Source of the DNA: an uncultured Lachnospiraceae bacterium
Lineage (GTDB): Bacteria > Bacillota > Clostridia > Lachnospirales > Lachnospiraceae
NCBI GenBank assembly: GCA_950097145.1
Contig: CATNCF010000015.1
Location: forward strand, 1 to 59,117
DNA: 59,117 nucleotides
Direction of reading: 5' to 3'
Every line of letters begins with the position of its first letter. Positions within the stretch are counted from its first letter, which is position 1. The translations under genes and the position numbers were made by a program. The notes beneath the pieces were generated by a model. The model had not been told where the DNA came from. It was given only the letters and a program-made list of their open reading frames with translations, and made no database searches. Positions 1 to 10,600 of this stretch are shown here, in pieces.

Positions 1-480
1 ATTCCACTATTATTTTCCAATTTTTTTGAAATATTCCGAAAGGTAATAATATGATTAATACTTTCTTCTATTTTATCTTTCAAAACTCCATCATAATATT
101 CTTTTGCAGTCTGTTCACTTTCACTGCGATATTTTGGTATAATATCAAAATCTTTATTTTCACCATTTTTTGAAATCACTAACACCTCAATAAAAGGAAA
201 CACTTTCCTTAATATCATCCTGAATTCTTCACCTGAAAATTTTACCTTATTTTTAATACTGTCATTCTCAAACAATTTAGAATCTATTAATATAAACATT
301 CGCAGACGCCACTTCTGGAGAATCTAATAAACTTTCATAACCTTTATCTCCTTCAAATCCCACTTCCTTGTATTCCACATTATATCTTTCATTTTGATAA
401 TCTTCTGAAAGATATTCCGATATCGCCTCATCGCGATCATCGTCAATATAGACAATATTTATCTTCTCTTTTTCACTCAT
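1..480 (-). pseudogene. Receiver-domain (response-regulator-like) protein, frameshifted and cut by the window edge
   Basis: The first 60 or so residues begin like a receiver domain: the N-terminal stretch IVYIDDD gives the acidic metal-binding pair. The frame opened at 480 stops near 277. A second frame continues without a stop from about 300 down to base 1 and supplies the expected strand with an aspartate (FILIDSKLFEN), followed by about 90 more residues. Removing one base at the A pair near 298-299 would rejoin the frames. The start ATG overlaps the stop of the upstream kinase-like gene (ATGA), so the two were one operon. It is probably the phosphorylation partner of that gene. The 3' end lies outside the window. 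The DNA is clearly richer in AT than the region beyond 2.8 kb. Confidence 0.6.
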
Positions 481-2626
481 ATTTTTTCTCCTATTACAAA
501 CTCTATCTTAAAGCCATTGACTCCTTCTATATTCCGGATCTCTCCCCCTGTACTTATAATGGTATTATTTACAATCCACATTCCTATTCCATGTCCTCTT
601 TTTCTTGACGTCTCATGTACCTCCAAAATGCGCATTGGATCAATTCTATATTTAGCTGAAAGGCCTTTTCCATTATCTTGATATACGATATTGATATTTC
701 TGTTACTTTTTTCTACCCGAATATTTATTTCTAATACATTTTCATCATCATTCTGCTGGATACTATTTAATATCAGATTATCAAGTATTACCCGGAAAAT
801 GTCTTTCGCACTTCTATGCTCAAGCCCTTCCTCCATATGCAGCGAAATATCAATCCAAGAATAATCTTTTTCCCACACATATTTAAGTTCTTTCAGAAGT
901 TCATATACATTAACATTTTCCGGCAAAAACTGCTCTTTTTCCGACTCAGACAACATTACGTCCATAAATGTAATCATTTTTCGATTGACTCTTTTATTTT
1001 TTTCAAGTAAGGCTGGAATATCTCTATAAATATATAATCTGTTTTCCGAATCATTTACAATATCCCAAAGTTGATATCTTTTTAATGCTTTTACAATATA
1101 CTCTACATTTTTATCAAGGCTATTTCTGTCATTGTGCATTTCATGTGCAATAGACGTAGCTTTTAATCCAGAAGTAGCCAGCATATTCAAAAGACGAATA
1201 TCATATTTGTATCTTTTTTCAGTCTCATTAAATTGTTTTCTGTTTTCTTTATTCTCCTTTTTGATTTGTTCCAGTTCATCCAGAAATAATTTTGTCTCTT
1301 CTGAAGAAAGTTTTGTTAATTTTTGTGGATTTCTAATTACGCTGTCAATCACTTTCGATTGTTTAATTACCTCGGTCTCATTATATTTAACAATACAGCG
1401 AATAATGTTTTGCCGATATCTTTCAAAACAACTAATCCCTGAAATAATAATTTCAATAAATAATTTATATACATCATTCTCTACCAGCCCCTGCCTGTTC
1501 ATCAAATCAATCAGCCCACTATTCTTTACTTTATCAATAATAACTTTCCCTGATATTTGATTTTCCCGTATCCTCCAGGCTCCTGTAGGATGGGAAGCAG
1601 CCGCTGGAGAGATCCTGGAACGTTTTCCAAATCCAAGCCAATCTTTTTTCCCTCATAAGACGAGATACTAAATGCATTTCGATACAATACAACACCTGAC
1701 TCATAACGTTCATCCAGCATCTTGTGTTTATAAAAGAATTTTTCAGCATCTTGTGTAGAAGGTTTTTTTAACGAAAAATAGAATTCTGAAAAAAAATCTC
1801 CGACACTTCTGAGTAATTCCTGCCATTCTTCTTCAGAAATTTCTTCCGATACATCGCCTTTCATATTCTCAAGTTCTTCTGCCATATTCAATTCTATCTT
1901 TTCTCTATTTAAATCAATACCAGAACAAAATTTTTGAGCATTTTCTTTAAATTCGTCTGACTCTATATCACATATCAATTTTTGAGAATCTGCATAATAA
2001 TATAATTTTATAACACTAACGCAATTAATTCCCAATTGCATTTTTTTAAAATATTTTTCTATATTCTCTCTGTCTTTTTTGAATTCTACCTGAATTTGCA
2101 TTTTATCATCATTATATGTTCTAGATAGAAATTCCTTTAAATTGCGCACCCGGAATTCTGTCCAATTATCCCGAAGCTGCTCTATTACTATCTTAGTTCC
2201 TTTTTTCTCTTTATCCCGATAGAACTCCAAAGTATTTGTATTCCAGTCCGTTTTCCATAAAACAGCGTCTCCCTGTTCCATTTTCGTATACAATCTGACC
2301 CTCGCTCCTAAACGCGCAATTGCAAATCTTCCGACGCCTTTAGATCCTGCTAATATTCTTGCATCTTTTCCTTCACCTATTATATATTTTTTATCGCTTT
2401 TTCCTATATGCATCCATGCTTCCAAAATTTTAGAACGATCCATTCCATTCCCATTGTCTTCAATGACAATTTGTTCTTTTGAAATCTGTACCATAACATT
2501 AGGAGCCTGTGCATCATACGCATTTTTTACAAGCTCTAATACTGCCGATTCCTCGTTTGTAAAGTTCTGTACCCCCAGTACTTCTGCTATTGTACTATCT
2601 TCAATCACATATTCCAGTTTTTCCAT
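477..2626 (-). pseudogene. Double-GHKL protein: Hsp90/MutL-type ATPase fused to histidine kinase, frameshifted
   Basis: The N-terminal part (2626 to about 1550) is a GHKL ATPase: ELVKNAYDAQ (N box), VIEDNGNGMD (G1 box) and AGSKGVGRFAIARLG (G2 box) lie in the first 120 residues, as in HATPase_c_3/paraMORC-like proteins. The C-terminal part (about 1560 to 477) resembles a histidine kinase: an H-box-like SIAHEMHND, then DNLILNSIQ, YQDNGKGLS and GHGIGMWIV. The frames separate near 1551-1556, where one missing A in an AAA run would restore a single protein of about 710 residues (the alternative frame reads ISGKVIIDKVKNSGLIDL straight into the second half). The receiver gene follows with a 4-base overlap. 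Cassettes of this kind sense something unknown; a role in defence is possible but only inferred. No predicted membrane segment, so it would be cytosolic. Confidence 0.65.
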
Positions 2627-2762
2627 GGACCGCCCTCCACGCTATCAATCATTCCATATCATTATACCCTTTTATTAGGATTGATACAACACGTTTGTAT
2701 AAACTGTTAAATTCTATTTTCTTTATACGTTACAGTTCACTCGCAATGTCATTAACTTGTAC

Positions 2763-4508
2763 CTAACAAACAGAATCATTCCCAGAACACAAAATCCTGC
2801 ATTTATCCCGATAAAAGGCTATGCCGTATTTCAATACTTTTTCAATATCCTCATCATAAAAAACATTCCCATACTGCCGGTTCTCTATTTGTCCCAGCGC
2901 CTCCTGGGATGCCGCTTCTAAATTACCGTCCCGGGCATATTTCACCTCAATGACAATGCCCATCGGTTCCTCATCGTCATCAACTTCTACAAGAATGTCC
3001 GCATACCCCTCCCCGGCTTCACTGTTAGATGAAACAACCCAATTTCCCTTGAACGCCAGAAGTCCAAGCAGCATACCATGGTAAAAGTTCTCTTTCAATT
3101 CTCTCCTGGCAAAAGTATCCCGGATACTAATTGTCTTTTTTAGGTAGTTCCGCAGATGACGCTGAGCCTCTTCTGTATCGCCGTCCTGCAGGGCGTGGCA
3201 TAAATCGTCCAGCGCCTTCCCATCTTCCCTGGCATCTTTCTTAAACAGTTCCACAATCTGGGTCGTGAATATCTCCCGCACTTCCAGATTCGGGATAGCA
3301 AGCTGGAAACTGCGCCCTTCGCTCCTTCCGCGCTGGGTCAGATAGCCAGTCGTAAAAAGCACGCTCCAGATATTATCTATAGAACTATACATATCTGGAT
3401 AAGTTAATTCCTGATGAATTTCCTTGGTGACAACTTCTCCAGCAATAAGACTTTCAATTTCACGTTTTGTCGTTCCTCTGTTCCCAGCCTCCTGGATAAA
3501 ACGCCTGACAGCATCATTACTGCTGCTGTTCGCCCAGTAATTCTCCGGTATGGCATTGGGATCCGCACGCAGAAGGGCGCAGTAATTGATCACATCCCAC
3601 GGGCAGTATACTTCCACATCCCCAAAACGATAGCCGTCATACCATTCTTTCACCACACGATATTGTTCAGACAAACCATAATAATCCAAAAGCCTCTTGA
3701 CATCCTCATCCGTAAATCCAAAACACTCGTCCAGACGCACGTCCGCAATGGTCAGCACATTCAAATTATTCAGCCCTGTAAATATGCTTTCCCTGGAAAT
3801 TCTCATACACCCTGTCAGTACTGCCATCTGCAAGCTGCTGTTGGTCTTGAGCGCCTGATGGAACAGGCTGCGGATCAGGACAATCATCTCCTCATAATAG
3901 CCCTGGGCATGGGCTTTTGCTAATGGCACATCATATTCATCAATCAATATTACCACTTTCTGCCCATGATGCTTTTCCAAAAGCCGTGACATTAGTTCCA
4001 AGCTTCCGCATAAAATGGACGTATCCATTTCCAGTTCCAGCAATTGTGAAAATGCGTGTTTGTCGTTCTCGTTAAGTTTTTTACTGTCCAAAAGATAGTA
4101 ATGATTCCCTGCCTCTCTGTTCACCAGCCTGACCGCCATTGCAAATGCCGTTTCATAAGACTCTGCATCAATATCCTTCAGTGAAAGTGAAATTACTGGA
4201 AATTTCCCCATATACTCTCTGCACAATTCTATCTCTTCCATGATTTCCAGACCTTCGAATAGTTCCCTATCGTTATCCAGTTCGAAGAAATATTTCAGCA
4301 TACTCATGGTTAAGGATTTTCCAAAACGCCTGGGGCGGGTAAATAACGTCACCTCCGCCGGATTCTCCAGCAATTCACGGATTAACCCGGTTTTATCTAC
4401 ATAATAAAATCCATTTTTTCTGAGTTTTTCAAAATTTTCAATTCCGATAGGAAGCTTTTTTTCAGCAGTACCCACGAACATCTCCTCCTCTCTCATTGCC
4501 TGTATCAT
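2763..4508 (-). CDS. AAA-ATPase-like protein with C-terminal PD-(D/E)XK nuclease domain
   Basis: The protein of about 581 residues shows the two-domain layout of the AAA-ATPase_like (PF09820) plus PDDEXK_9 (PF08011) family. The N-terminus reads LPIGIENFEKLR...FYYVDKTGLI, followed by a Walker A-like TRPRRFGKSLT (about residues 57-67) and a Walker B-like KVVILIDEYDVPLAK (about residue 185). Near the C-terminus YADILVEV and GIVIEVKYA supply the acidic residue and the ExK of the nuclease fold. The cellular role of this family is not known; it is often present in many copies in gut Clostridia and Bacteroidetes. The start is uncertain: ATG at 4508 has AAGGA upstream, but a stronger GAGGAGG lies just before alternative starts at 4481 and 4475. 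It stands alone, between an AT-rich cassette and the thi operon. Confidence 0.85.
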   Translation of the reverse strand: MIQAMREEEMFVGTAEKKLPIGIENFEKLRKNGFYYVDKTGLIRELLENPAEVTLFTRPRRFGKSLTMSMLKYFFELDNDRELFEGLEIMEEIELCREYMGKFPVISLSLKDIDAESYETAFAMAVRLVNREAGNHYYLLDSKKLNENDKHAFSQLLELEMDTSILCGSLELMSRLLEKHHGQKVVILIDEYDVPLAKAHAQGYYEEMIVLIRSLFHQALKTNSSLQMAVLTGCMRISRESIFTGLNNLNVLTIADVRLDECFGFTDEDVKRLLDYYGLSEQYRVVKEWYDGYRFGDVEVYCPWDVINYCALLRADPNAIPENYWANSSSNDAVRRFIQEAGNRGTTKREIESLIAGEVVTKEIHQELTYPDMYSSIDNIWSVLFTTGYLTQRGRSEGRSFQLAIPNLEVREIFTTQIVELFKKDAREDGKALDDLCHALQDGDTEEAQRHLRNYLKKTISIRDTFARRELKENFYHGMLLGLLAFKGNWVVSSNSEAGEGYADILVEVDDDEEPMGIVIEVKYARDGNLEAASQEALGQIENRQYGNVFYDEDIEKVLKYGIAFYRDKCRILCSGNDSVC

Positions 4509-4598
4509 TTCCTAATTCCTTCATTAACATCATACTCAATTGATATATCACTGTCAACTTTTGAGAAATTTCAGACACATAGAGATGAAACGCATTCT

Positions 4599-5279
4599 CT
4601 ATTTCATTGCTGCGCTTCCCAACATATATTCCGACATCTGGCACACCCCTGCCGCTTTTGTTTTCTGTATCCTGGAAATATGTTCCTCGTGGATTCCTCC
4701 AATGGCATATACTGGAATGGTTACACTGGCACATACCTGCTCCAAAAATTCTAAGTCTCTGGGTGGAACTCCCTTTTTACAATCTGTACTGAAAATATGT
4801 CCTGCCGTCACATAAGCAGCCCCCAGTTTTTCCGCTTCACGGGCTTCCTGGACGGAATGAATGGAAGTACCTGTCTGCAGTCCAGAAAGCCTCCCCTGGT
4901 TCCGGTATTCCCGCAGCAGCGGCAGGGGAAGATGCAGCAAGCCGCACCCTGCCTGCCGGGCAGCCAATACATACATATGAGGAATCAGCATCGCTGTGCC
5001 TTTTTTTCCATATTTCTTTACTTCTTCCCACAATCCCATAAATAATTCCACATATTCCTGCTCCAAAAGCTGCTTCTCCCGCAGAATTAAAATATTCGGC
5101 CTCTTTTTTCCTATTGATTCCCCAAGGGCAAGCCCCGCCAGAAACTTCAGATAATCCTTATGATTTTTCTTTCCTGCCGGACATCTGGAACAGTATAATT
5201 CCCAGTTTGACACGGCAATCTGTACAAATGGACGGGACCTGCCTGTTCTCTTATTCTCCTCACACATAGACATAATCAT
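4599..5279 (-). CDS. thiE: Thiamine phosphate synthase family protein (ThiE/TenI type)
   Basis: Last gene of the thiSGH cluster; its start lies inside the end of thiH, overlapping by about 20 bases, with candidate ATGs at 5279, 5273 and 5267. The 226-residue product has the TIM-barrel signatures of PF02581: a GTSIHSVQEA strand-loop, VTAGHIFSTDCKKGVPP (phosphate/pyrophosphate binding, about residues 160-176) and YAIGGI near the end. ThiE joins the thiazole phosphate made by ThiG to hydroxymethylpyrimidine pyrophosphate to give thiamine phosphate. The N-terminal strand is diverged from textbook ThiE, so a TenI-like (thiazole tautomerase) role cannot be excluded. The operon position supports a thiamine role in either case. 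Confidence 0.8.
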   Translation of the reverse strand: MIMSMCEENKRTGRSRPFVQIAVSNWELYCSRCPAGKKNHKDYLKFLAGLALGESIGKKRPNILILREKQLLEQEYVELFMGLWEEVKKYGKKGTAMLIPHMYVLAARQAGCGLLHLPLPLLREYRNQGRLSGLQTGTSIHSVQEAREAEKLGAAYVTAGHIFSTDCKKGVPPRDLEFLEQVCASVTIPVYAIGGIHEEHISRIQKTKAAGVCQMSEYMLGSAAMK

Positions 5280-6501
5280 TCATCACAGGCTGCAGCCCCT
5301 GAGCTTTGACTGCCTGGAATACCTGAGACACATCCCGGTTATCAGCAATTTCAAACTGATTATCCCCCCGCTCCTCCACTTCCTCAGAATGGCTGCCGAT
5401 CCCAGTGCTGACTCCCGCGGAAATCTTCGTTGCCGCCACACCAACCACATGGTTGCGGAACTTGGCCCGCTCCCTGGTGGAAATCGTCATTCCTGCATAA
5501 GGCATAAACAGACGGTAAGCACACATGATCTGCATAAGTTCCCTCTCGCTTACCTCTGTTTTGCCCAGAGGCCCCGCCACTGACATCACTTCTTTTTTCT
5601 TCATGGAAACCGCATCTTTTTTCTGCCCGTCCTCTTGGGAATCCGCCATCGCCACAATCGGGCGCAGCCTGGGACAGGAAAAAGAAATTTCTGCGTAAGG
5701 GTACTTGCGCTGAATATAATAAGCGTGAAGCCCTGTGGCAAAAGCATCCCTGCGGAAATCTGAAAGGCCAAGCAGCGCCGCAAAAGCCACGCCGCGCATT
5801 CCTCCTCTAAGAGCCCGCTCCTGTGCATGGAAGCGATAGGGAAAAATACGTTTATGGCCGGCCAGATGAAGTCTCTCATAACGCTCTGGATCATATGTCT
5901 CCTGAAATACCGTCACATAATCTGCACCGCAGTTCTGCAGATAAGCATATTCTTCTGAATTCATGGGATATACCTCCAATCCCACCATGCGGAAATACTT
6001 TCGGGCAATCCGGCATGCATCCCCGATATAGGATACATCTGACTGTGCCCGGCTTTCCCCAGTAAGAATCAGGATTTCTTCCAGGCCGGTCTTAGCAATC
6101 GCCGCCATTTCTTTTTCCATTTCTTCTGTATTTAATTTCATCCGGTGAATCCGGTTATGGCAGTTAAAACCGCAGTAAATGCAATAATTTTCACAATAAT
6201 TCGAAATATAAATGGGCGTAAACATATAGACAGATGTTCCAAAATGCTTTTCTTTTTCCTCTTTCGCCTTCCAGGCAACTTTCTCTAAAAAGGGCGCCGC
6301 TGCAGGAGACAATAGCGCGGCAAAATCTTCTATGGTGCATCGTTCATGTTCCAGCGCCTGTTTTACATCTTCCGCTGTATATCGATCTGCCTGGTATGTT
6401 TCCCTTGCCTTTAGAACCTTATCCATAATATCAGAATCTATCTGTTCCATCCCCTCCATATACTCCATGCAGCCGAGCTTTTTTTGTAATTGGCCATTCA
6501 T
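5260..6501 (-). CDS. thiH: 2-iminoacetate synthase (radical SAM tyrosine lyase)
   Basis: ThiH cleaves tyrosine to dehydroglycine (2-iminoacetate), the glycine-derived unit used by ThiG in anaerobes. The radical-SAM cluster motif CENYCIYCGF (Cx3Cx2C) is at about residues 103-112, and the downstream LTGES and HAQERALRGG stretches match the family. The start ATG at 6501 follows a good GGGGGTG site; thiG ends 13 bases upstream. At 413 residues it is somewhat longer than usual: about 30 charged residues (DSQEDGQKKDAVSMKKKEV, roughly 285-315) are inserted between the SCPRLRP strand and the conserved SERELMQIMCAYRLF helix. The insertion looks like a surface loop and leaves the known motifs intact. 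Confidence 0.95.
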   Translation of the reverse strand: MNGQLQKKLGCMEYMEGMEQIDSDIMDKVLKARETYQADRYTAEDVKQALEHERCTIEDFAALLSPAAAPFLEKVAWKAKEEKEKHFGTSVYMFTPIYISNYCENYCIYCGFNCHNRIHRMKLNTEEMEKEMAAIAKTGLEEILILTGESRAQSDVSYIGDACRIARKYFRMVGLEVYPMNSEEYAYLQNCGADYVTVFQETYDPERYERLHLAGHKRIFPYRFHAQERALRGGMRGVAFAALLGLSDFRRDAFATGLHAYYIQRKYPYAEISFSCPRLRPIVAMADSQEDGQKKDAVSMKKKEVMSVAGPLGKTEVSERELMQIMCAYRLFMPYAGMTISTRERAKFRNHVVGVAATKISAGVSTGIGSHSEEVEERGDNQFEIADNRDVSQVFQAVKAQGLQPVMNDYVYV

Positions 6502-6514
6502 AATTTCACCCCCT

Positions 6515-7285
6515 CTAATCTCTCAAAAATCCAGTCAGCGGCGAAGACGCTTCTCCACCTGTTTCCCTCACTCTTCCAAGCCCCGACAAATAAGCCTCAC
6601 GGCCTGCCTCAATGGCTTTTCGGAATGCCGAAGCCATCTGCGGTATATTTCCGGCCGTTGCAATTGCTGTATTTGCCATCACGGCAGCAGCCCCCAGTTC
6701 CATCACTTCACATGCCTGGGAAGGGCGCCCGATTCCAGCATCTACAATAATGGGAAGGTCTATCTCATCAATCAGGATTTTGATAAATTCTTTTGTGGCA
6801 AGCCCTTTATTAGAACCGATAGGAGCCGCCAGAGGCATCACCGCACAGGCTCCCGCATGAACCAGATCCCGTGCTATATTTAAATCAGGATACATATAAG
6901 GAAGCACCGCGAATCCCTCCTTTGCCAGCAGTTCCGTTGCTTTTACTGTCTCCTGGTTATCGGGAAGCAGATATTTAGAGTCCCGCATGATCTCTACTTT
7001 CACAAAATTCCCGCAGCCCAGTTCCCTGGACAGCCTGGCGATCCTTACTGCTTCCTGTGCATTCCTGGCGCCGGAAGTATTGGGCAGAAGCGTTACCCCT
7101 TTTGGTATAAAATCCATAATATTTCCTTCTCCATCCGAATTTGCACGGCGCACAGCCAGGGTAATCATCTCTGCACCAGCATGTTCCACCGCTGCCTGGA
7201 TCAATTCCACATTATATTTTCCAGATCCTAAAATAAACCTTGAATGAAATTTCTTTCCTCCTAACGAAAATGTATCCTGTTTCAT
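6515..7285 (-). CDS. thiG: Thiazole synthase
   Basis: ThiG condenses deoxyxylulose 5-phosphate, dehydroglycine and sulfur from ThiS thiocarboxylate to form the thiazole phosphate. The 256-residue protein begins [19 protein letters not shown]. The barrel strands are plain: [55 protein letters not shown] and [13 protein letters not shown]. Length and motifs are normal for the family. Its ATG overlaps the TGA of thiS (ATGA), so the two are translationally coupled, as expected for partners that form a complex. Confidence 0.97.
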   Translation of the reverse strand: MKQDTFSLGGKKFHSRFILGSGKYNVELIQAAVEHAGAEMITLAVRRANSDGEGNIMDFIPKGVTLLPNTSGARNAQEAVRIARLSRELGCGNFVKVEIMRDSKYLLPDNQETVKATELLAKEGFAVLPYMYPDLNIARDLVHAGACAVMPLAAPIGSNKGLATKEFIKILIDEIDLPIIVDAGIGRPSQACEVMELGAAAVMANTAIATAGNIPQMASAFRKAIEAGREAYLSGLGRVRETGGEASSPLTGFLRD

Positions 7286-7482
7286 CTTGAACCCCCTCCC
7301 ATAAAACTCACAATTTCCACCACATCCGAATCTTTTACCATTACCTCGTCATAAGTATCCTTAGCAACAATCTCCTCGTTGAGCTCCACCGCTACTCGTC
7401 CCTTCTGAAATCCTTCCAGCAGAAGCAATTCTGAGACAGACAGATATTCAGGGTATTCTTTTTGTACACCATTAATCTTCAT
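7282..7482 (-). CDS. thiS: Sulfur-carrier protein ThiS (66 residues, ends Gly-Gly-Gly-Ser-Arg)
   Basis: Small ubiquitin-like sulfur carrier. The start at 7482 is chosen because AAAGGAG sits 6 bases upstream; a longer reading frame would run back into the leader hairpin. The sequence reads [10 protein letters not shown], then [13 protein letters not shown] and ends [10 protein letters not shown]. Classical ThiS ends in Gly-Gly so that ThiF can adenylate the terminal carboxylate; here two residues (Ser-Arg) follow the glycines, so either trimming is needed or a variant chemistry applies. No thiF is present in the window. It is the first gene of thiS-thiG-thiH-thiE. Confidence 0.9.
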   Translation of the reverse strand: MKINGVQKEYPEYLSVSELLLLEGFQKGRVAVELNEEIVAKDTYDEVMVKDSDVVEIVSFMGGGSR

Positions 7483-7506
7483 TTTGTTCTCCTTTCCCAG
7501 ACAAAA

Positions 7507-7562
7507 AAAGACCACCACGAAGGAATTACACCCGCGGTGGTGTACCCCTTCGTGTGGTCTTT
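7507..7562 (-). promoter_or_regulatory. Terminator-like leader hairpin (candidate attenuator) of the thi operon
   Basis: On the minus strand AAAGACCAC-ACGAAGG pairs with CCTTCGT-G-GTGGTCTTT: a 16-bp stem with one bulged G. It encloses a second small hairpin (TACACC/GGTGTA with a 6-base loop) and is followed at once by seven T (7503-7509). It lies wholly between a perfect promoter (7581-7609) and the thiS ribosome binding site, so it occupies almost the whole leader of about 90 bases. It may also end transcripts of the permease gene upstream. I see none of the conserved segments of a TPP riboswitch. Confidence 0.8.
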
Positions 7563-7580
7563 GTCTCACACTCTGTTGAA

Positions 7581-7609
7581 ATTATATAATGAAAATTTTT
7601 CGCTGTCAA
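7581..7609 (-). promoter_or_regulatory. Consensus sigma-A promoter of the thi operon
   Basis: Minus strand TTGACA (7604-7609), 17-base spacer, TATAAT (7581-7586): an exact match to consensus. The expected start of transcription is near 7574, just before the leader hairpin and about 90 bases before thiS. Confidence 0.85.
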
Positions 7610-7636
7610 GCCTTTTCAAAGTCATCACATGATCTT

Positions 7637-10600
7637 TTATTCCTTAACCTGCAAAAGTTCCAATACCCTGTTTCTGGTAACCTGCACCGATGCCGCCAGG
7701 GCGCCGCAGACACACCCCAGGAAGTACAATGTAAAACATACCGCAAGTGTCTGGGCGCTTTTTGCAAAGGTTTCTGAAAAAAATAACGCCAGGCCGCCTG
7801 CCACAAGAGCCAGCCCAAACATGCACAGGATCACCTGTTCAAACACCAGCATACACCTTGCACACTTCTTCGTAACTCCTAAAATCCTCAAAAATGCCGC
7901 TTCCCTTGACGACTGTATGATTACAAGGCCCGGTCCGAACACCCCTATCAGCACAGCGGCAGCCACCGCAACAGGGAACAGGGATTCCAGCAGTTCATGG
8001 AGACGCTTGACATTTTCCAAGGTATCCGAATCTACGTAGAAGGATGCCATCGGCGCATATTGTCTCCCTTTCCTCTGCTGAGCTTCCAGCAGGCTGTTCA
8101 ATTCCACAAGCTTTCCATTATCTTTTAGCGTGAATTTGCAGTAACCCACGGGGAACGGCTGGCCGCCGTACACCTCTTCCACTCCGCTTTTGATACCTGC
8201 AAAAATGCTGTTTTTGGCATTCTCATCCTCAGACTTCACGATCCCAATGACCTTATACATTTTACCCGACCGCATAATTGCCTCTGTAAATTCCTCTTCG
8301 GTTTCATATAATTCTTTTACAAAAGAATACATCTCATCCGAATACAATGCGATTTCATCTCCCAGGCGGATGCCAAATTTGTCTGCAAGGGCTTGTCCCA
8401 GCAGACATACCGAACCCGTACGTTCTAAAGCAGACAAATCATATCCATGCGCATAGCTGATGGCAAAACCGCTTTTCAAATAACGTTCCACATCATTCGT
8501 TACAACCAGAGGAGAAGCAGGCTCCCTGCTATTTATGTGCACCTCAAAATTACAATCGTAATATAAATTTTTCACCAAATCTGAATCTGACAAATTATTG
8601 ATGGCAGCAGAGGAAAAATTCACAGCTCTTCCATTTACGTCAACTTCGCGGACCGCATCCTGATAGGTGAGTTTTGTAAGAATAAGCGTTCCCATTCCGG
8701 CAGTCAATACCACTGCCAGCGCCAGGGATACTGCTGTCTTTCCAATGCTGCGGCGCATATGGCGCATGATATAAACGCCCGCATGCCTAAACGCACCATA
8801 GTTCCTGCTCAGGGGCATTTCATCGGCGGCAGAAAGCTTTGCGGCATCCAGTCCCTCCGGCACAGAAACAGCGTCCTCCATATTCCATGCTCTTTTTGTA
8901 CCTGCTCCCACCCGGGCAGGATGCTCCTGCAGCAGCTCCAACGGAGATATTTTTTTCATTTTTTCTATAAAGATCAGAGCCACACACAAGGTAAACGCCA
9001 ATTCAAAAAGCAGACACAGAAGAATCACTCCCACCGGAAGCGCCGTATCCAATACATACACATAGCCGTCAGGGGCATTTGCTGTGGCCATGCCCGCAAG
9101 TGTCTTTGACGCTGTGTGTGACGCATAGAAGAGTCCCGCCATACCGCCGGCAGGGATGGCAAATACCGACAGTACTGCAAGAGGCAGCACCATGGAATTT
9201 CTTGCATCTTTGGCAGAAATACCAAGGACACGCATAATGGCATATGATTTTTTATTCCTGCCCATATATAAGTATACTGCAAGGAGCAATGCCAGCGCAG
9301 CCCCCAAAGCATACAGCGCAGTCGTAAAAAACGACGCCAGTGAACCCGTTTCAAATCTGTCTTTCATTCCTGACCATCCTCCGTCTGAAAAACGAAGGCC
9401 TATGCCCAGTTCTGCAGCCAGCGGTTCCGCAGCTTCCCGGAATGCCTTGATATCATGGGCATCCTCTACGAATACGCTAAATTCGCTCATAGAGACGTTG
9501 TAATCTTCTGGAACCTGGACTGGCAAAAAGGACGAAGGCACAAAAATCGTACTTATACTATAATTCCAATAGAGATCATCCAGAGAGACCATCACATCGT
9601 CATCATCATACTGGTACGCCCCTATAATTTCAAACTCTGTACTTTCACCAAAATTCGGCATTTCTTCCACTCTTCTGGGCCGTGTGCCTTCCGTACGGTA
9701 TGCCGCCATCAGCTTATCCCCAAGCTTTATCTGGATCTTATCCCCTACAGATAGACCATGGGTTTCCAAAAAAAGCTCACTGACCACACATTCATTTTTT
9801 CCATCTTCTGTCAGGGGACGTCCCTGGGAAATCAGCATCGTGCGTTCGTTAAAACAAGGTATGGCGCGCATATCTGCTGTATAAACAATATCATAGACCT
9901 CCCACGCCTGCTGAATTGCCTTCACTTGATCTTTGTACGCGGCAAACTCCTTTGTTTCCAGATAATGATCCCCCAGACCATCAATCACGCGAAAAGCCAT
10001 GTTCTGAGGCAGGTATAATGGCTGCATACAAGCAATACCTCCATTCTCTGTTCCCATCACAAGGCATCTGCTGCCTTTTTCCAATTTCTGAAAATATGCC
10101 AGGGAATATGGATTCTGTTCTCCGCTGAGATTTTCTGTATCTCCACTATAAATTTTCATGGATTTTTCCTGATTAAGTTCCAGTCCCCCGGCAAGCACTG
10201 TAACATCCTCCAGGTTTATAAAAAAAGGCAGGCCTAAATATGTTGTATCATCCTCATATCCCACATATGTGCCCTCTAAGATAAACTCTTCCGTAGAATC
10301 AGCATATTGCTCAATGATGCGTTTATAATTTTCTACCAGTCCGTCTGTGGAATACCTTGTCTCTGCCAAAGTAACGCCGGGCAGAGATGAAAATCTTTCA
10401 ATATCTTCGTCCGACGGCCATGGTTTATCCTCTGGGTAAAAGGTACCAATCGGCGGCACACTGTTATCAAGTGCAGCAACGCCGCTGTAGAAACTCTCCG
10501 CCTTCGCCGCTTCTCTGGTTGTAATTGCATAATCTGTAACCCGGGAAAACAGCGCAAAGGAAGCGGCCGCTATTAGCAATACCGTCAATATGGCTTTCAG

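Noticed and set aside
7482-7580. TPP riboswitch before thiS
   Set aside because: I looked for the conserved segments (a GGGG-type 5' part, CUGAGA, and an ACCC..GAACCUGAUC-type part) and did not see them; the leader is also shorter than a TPP element with terminator.
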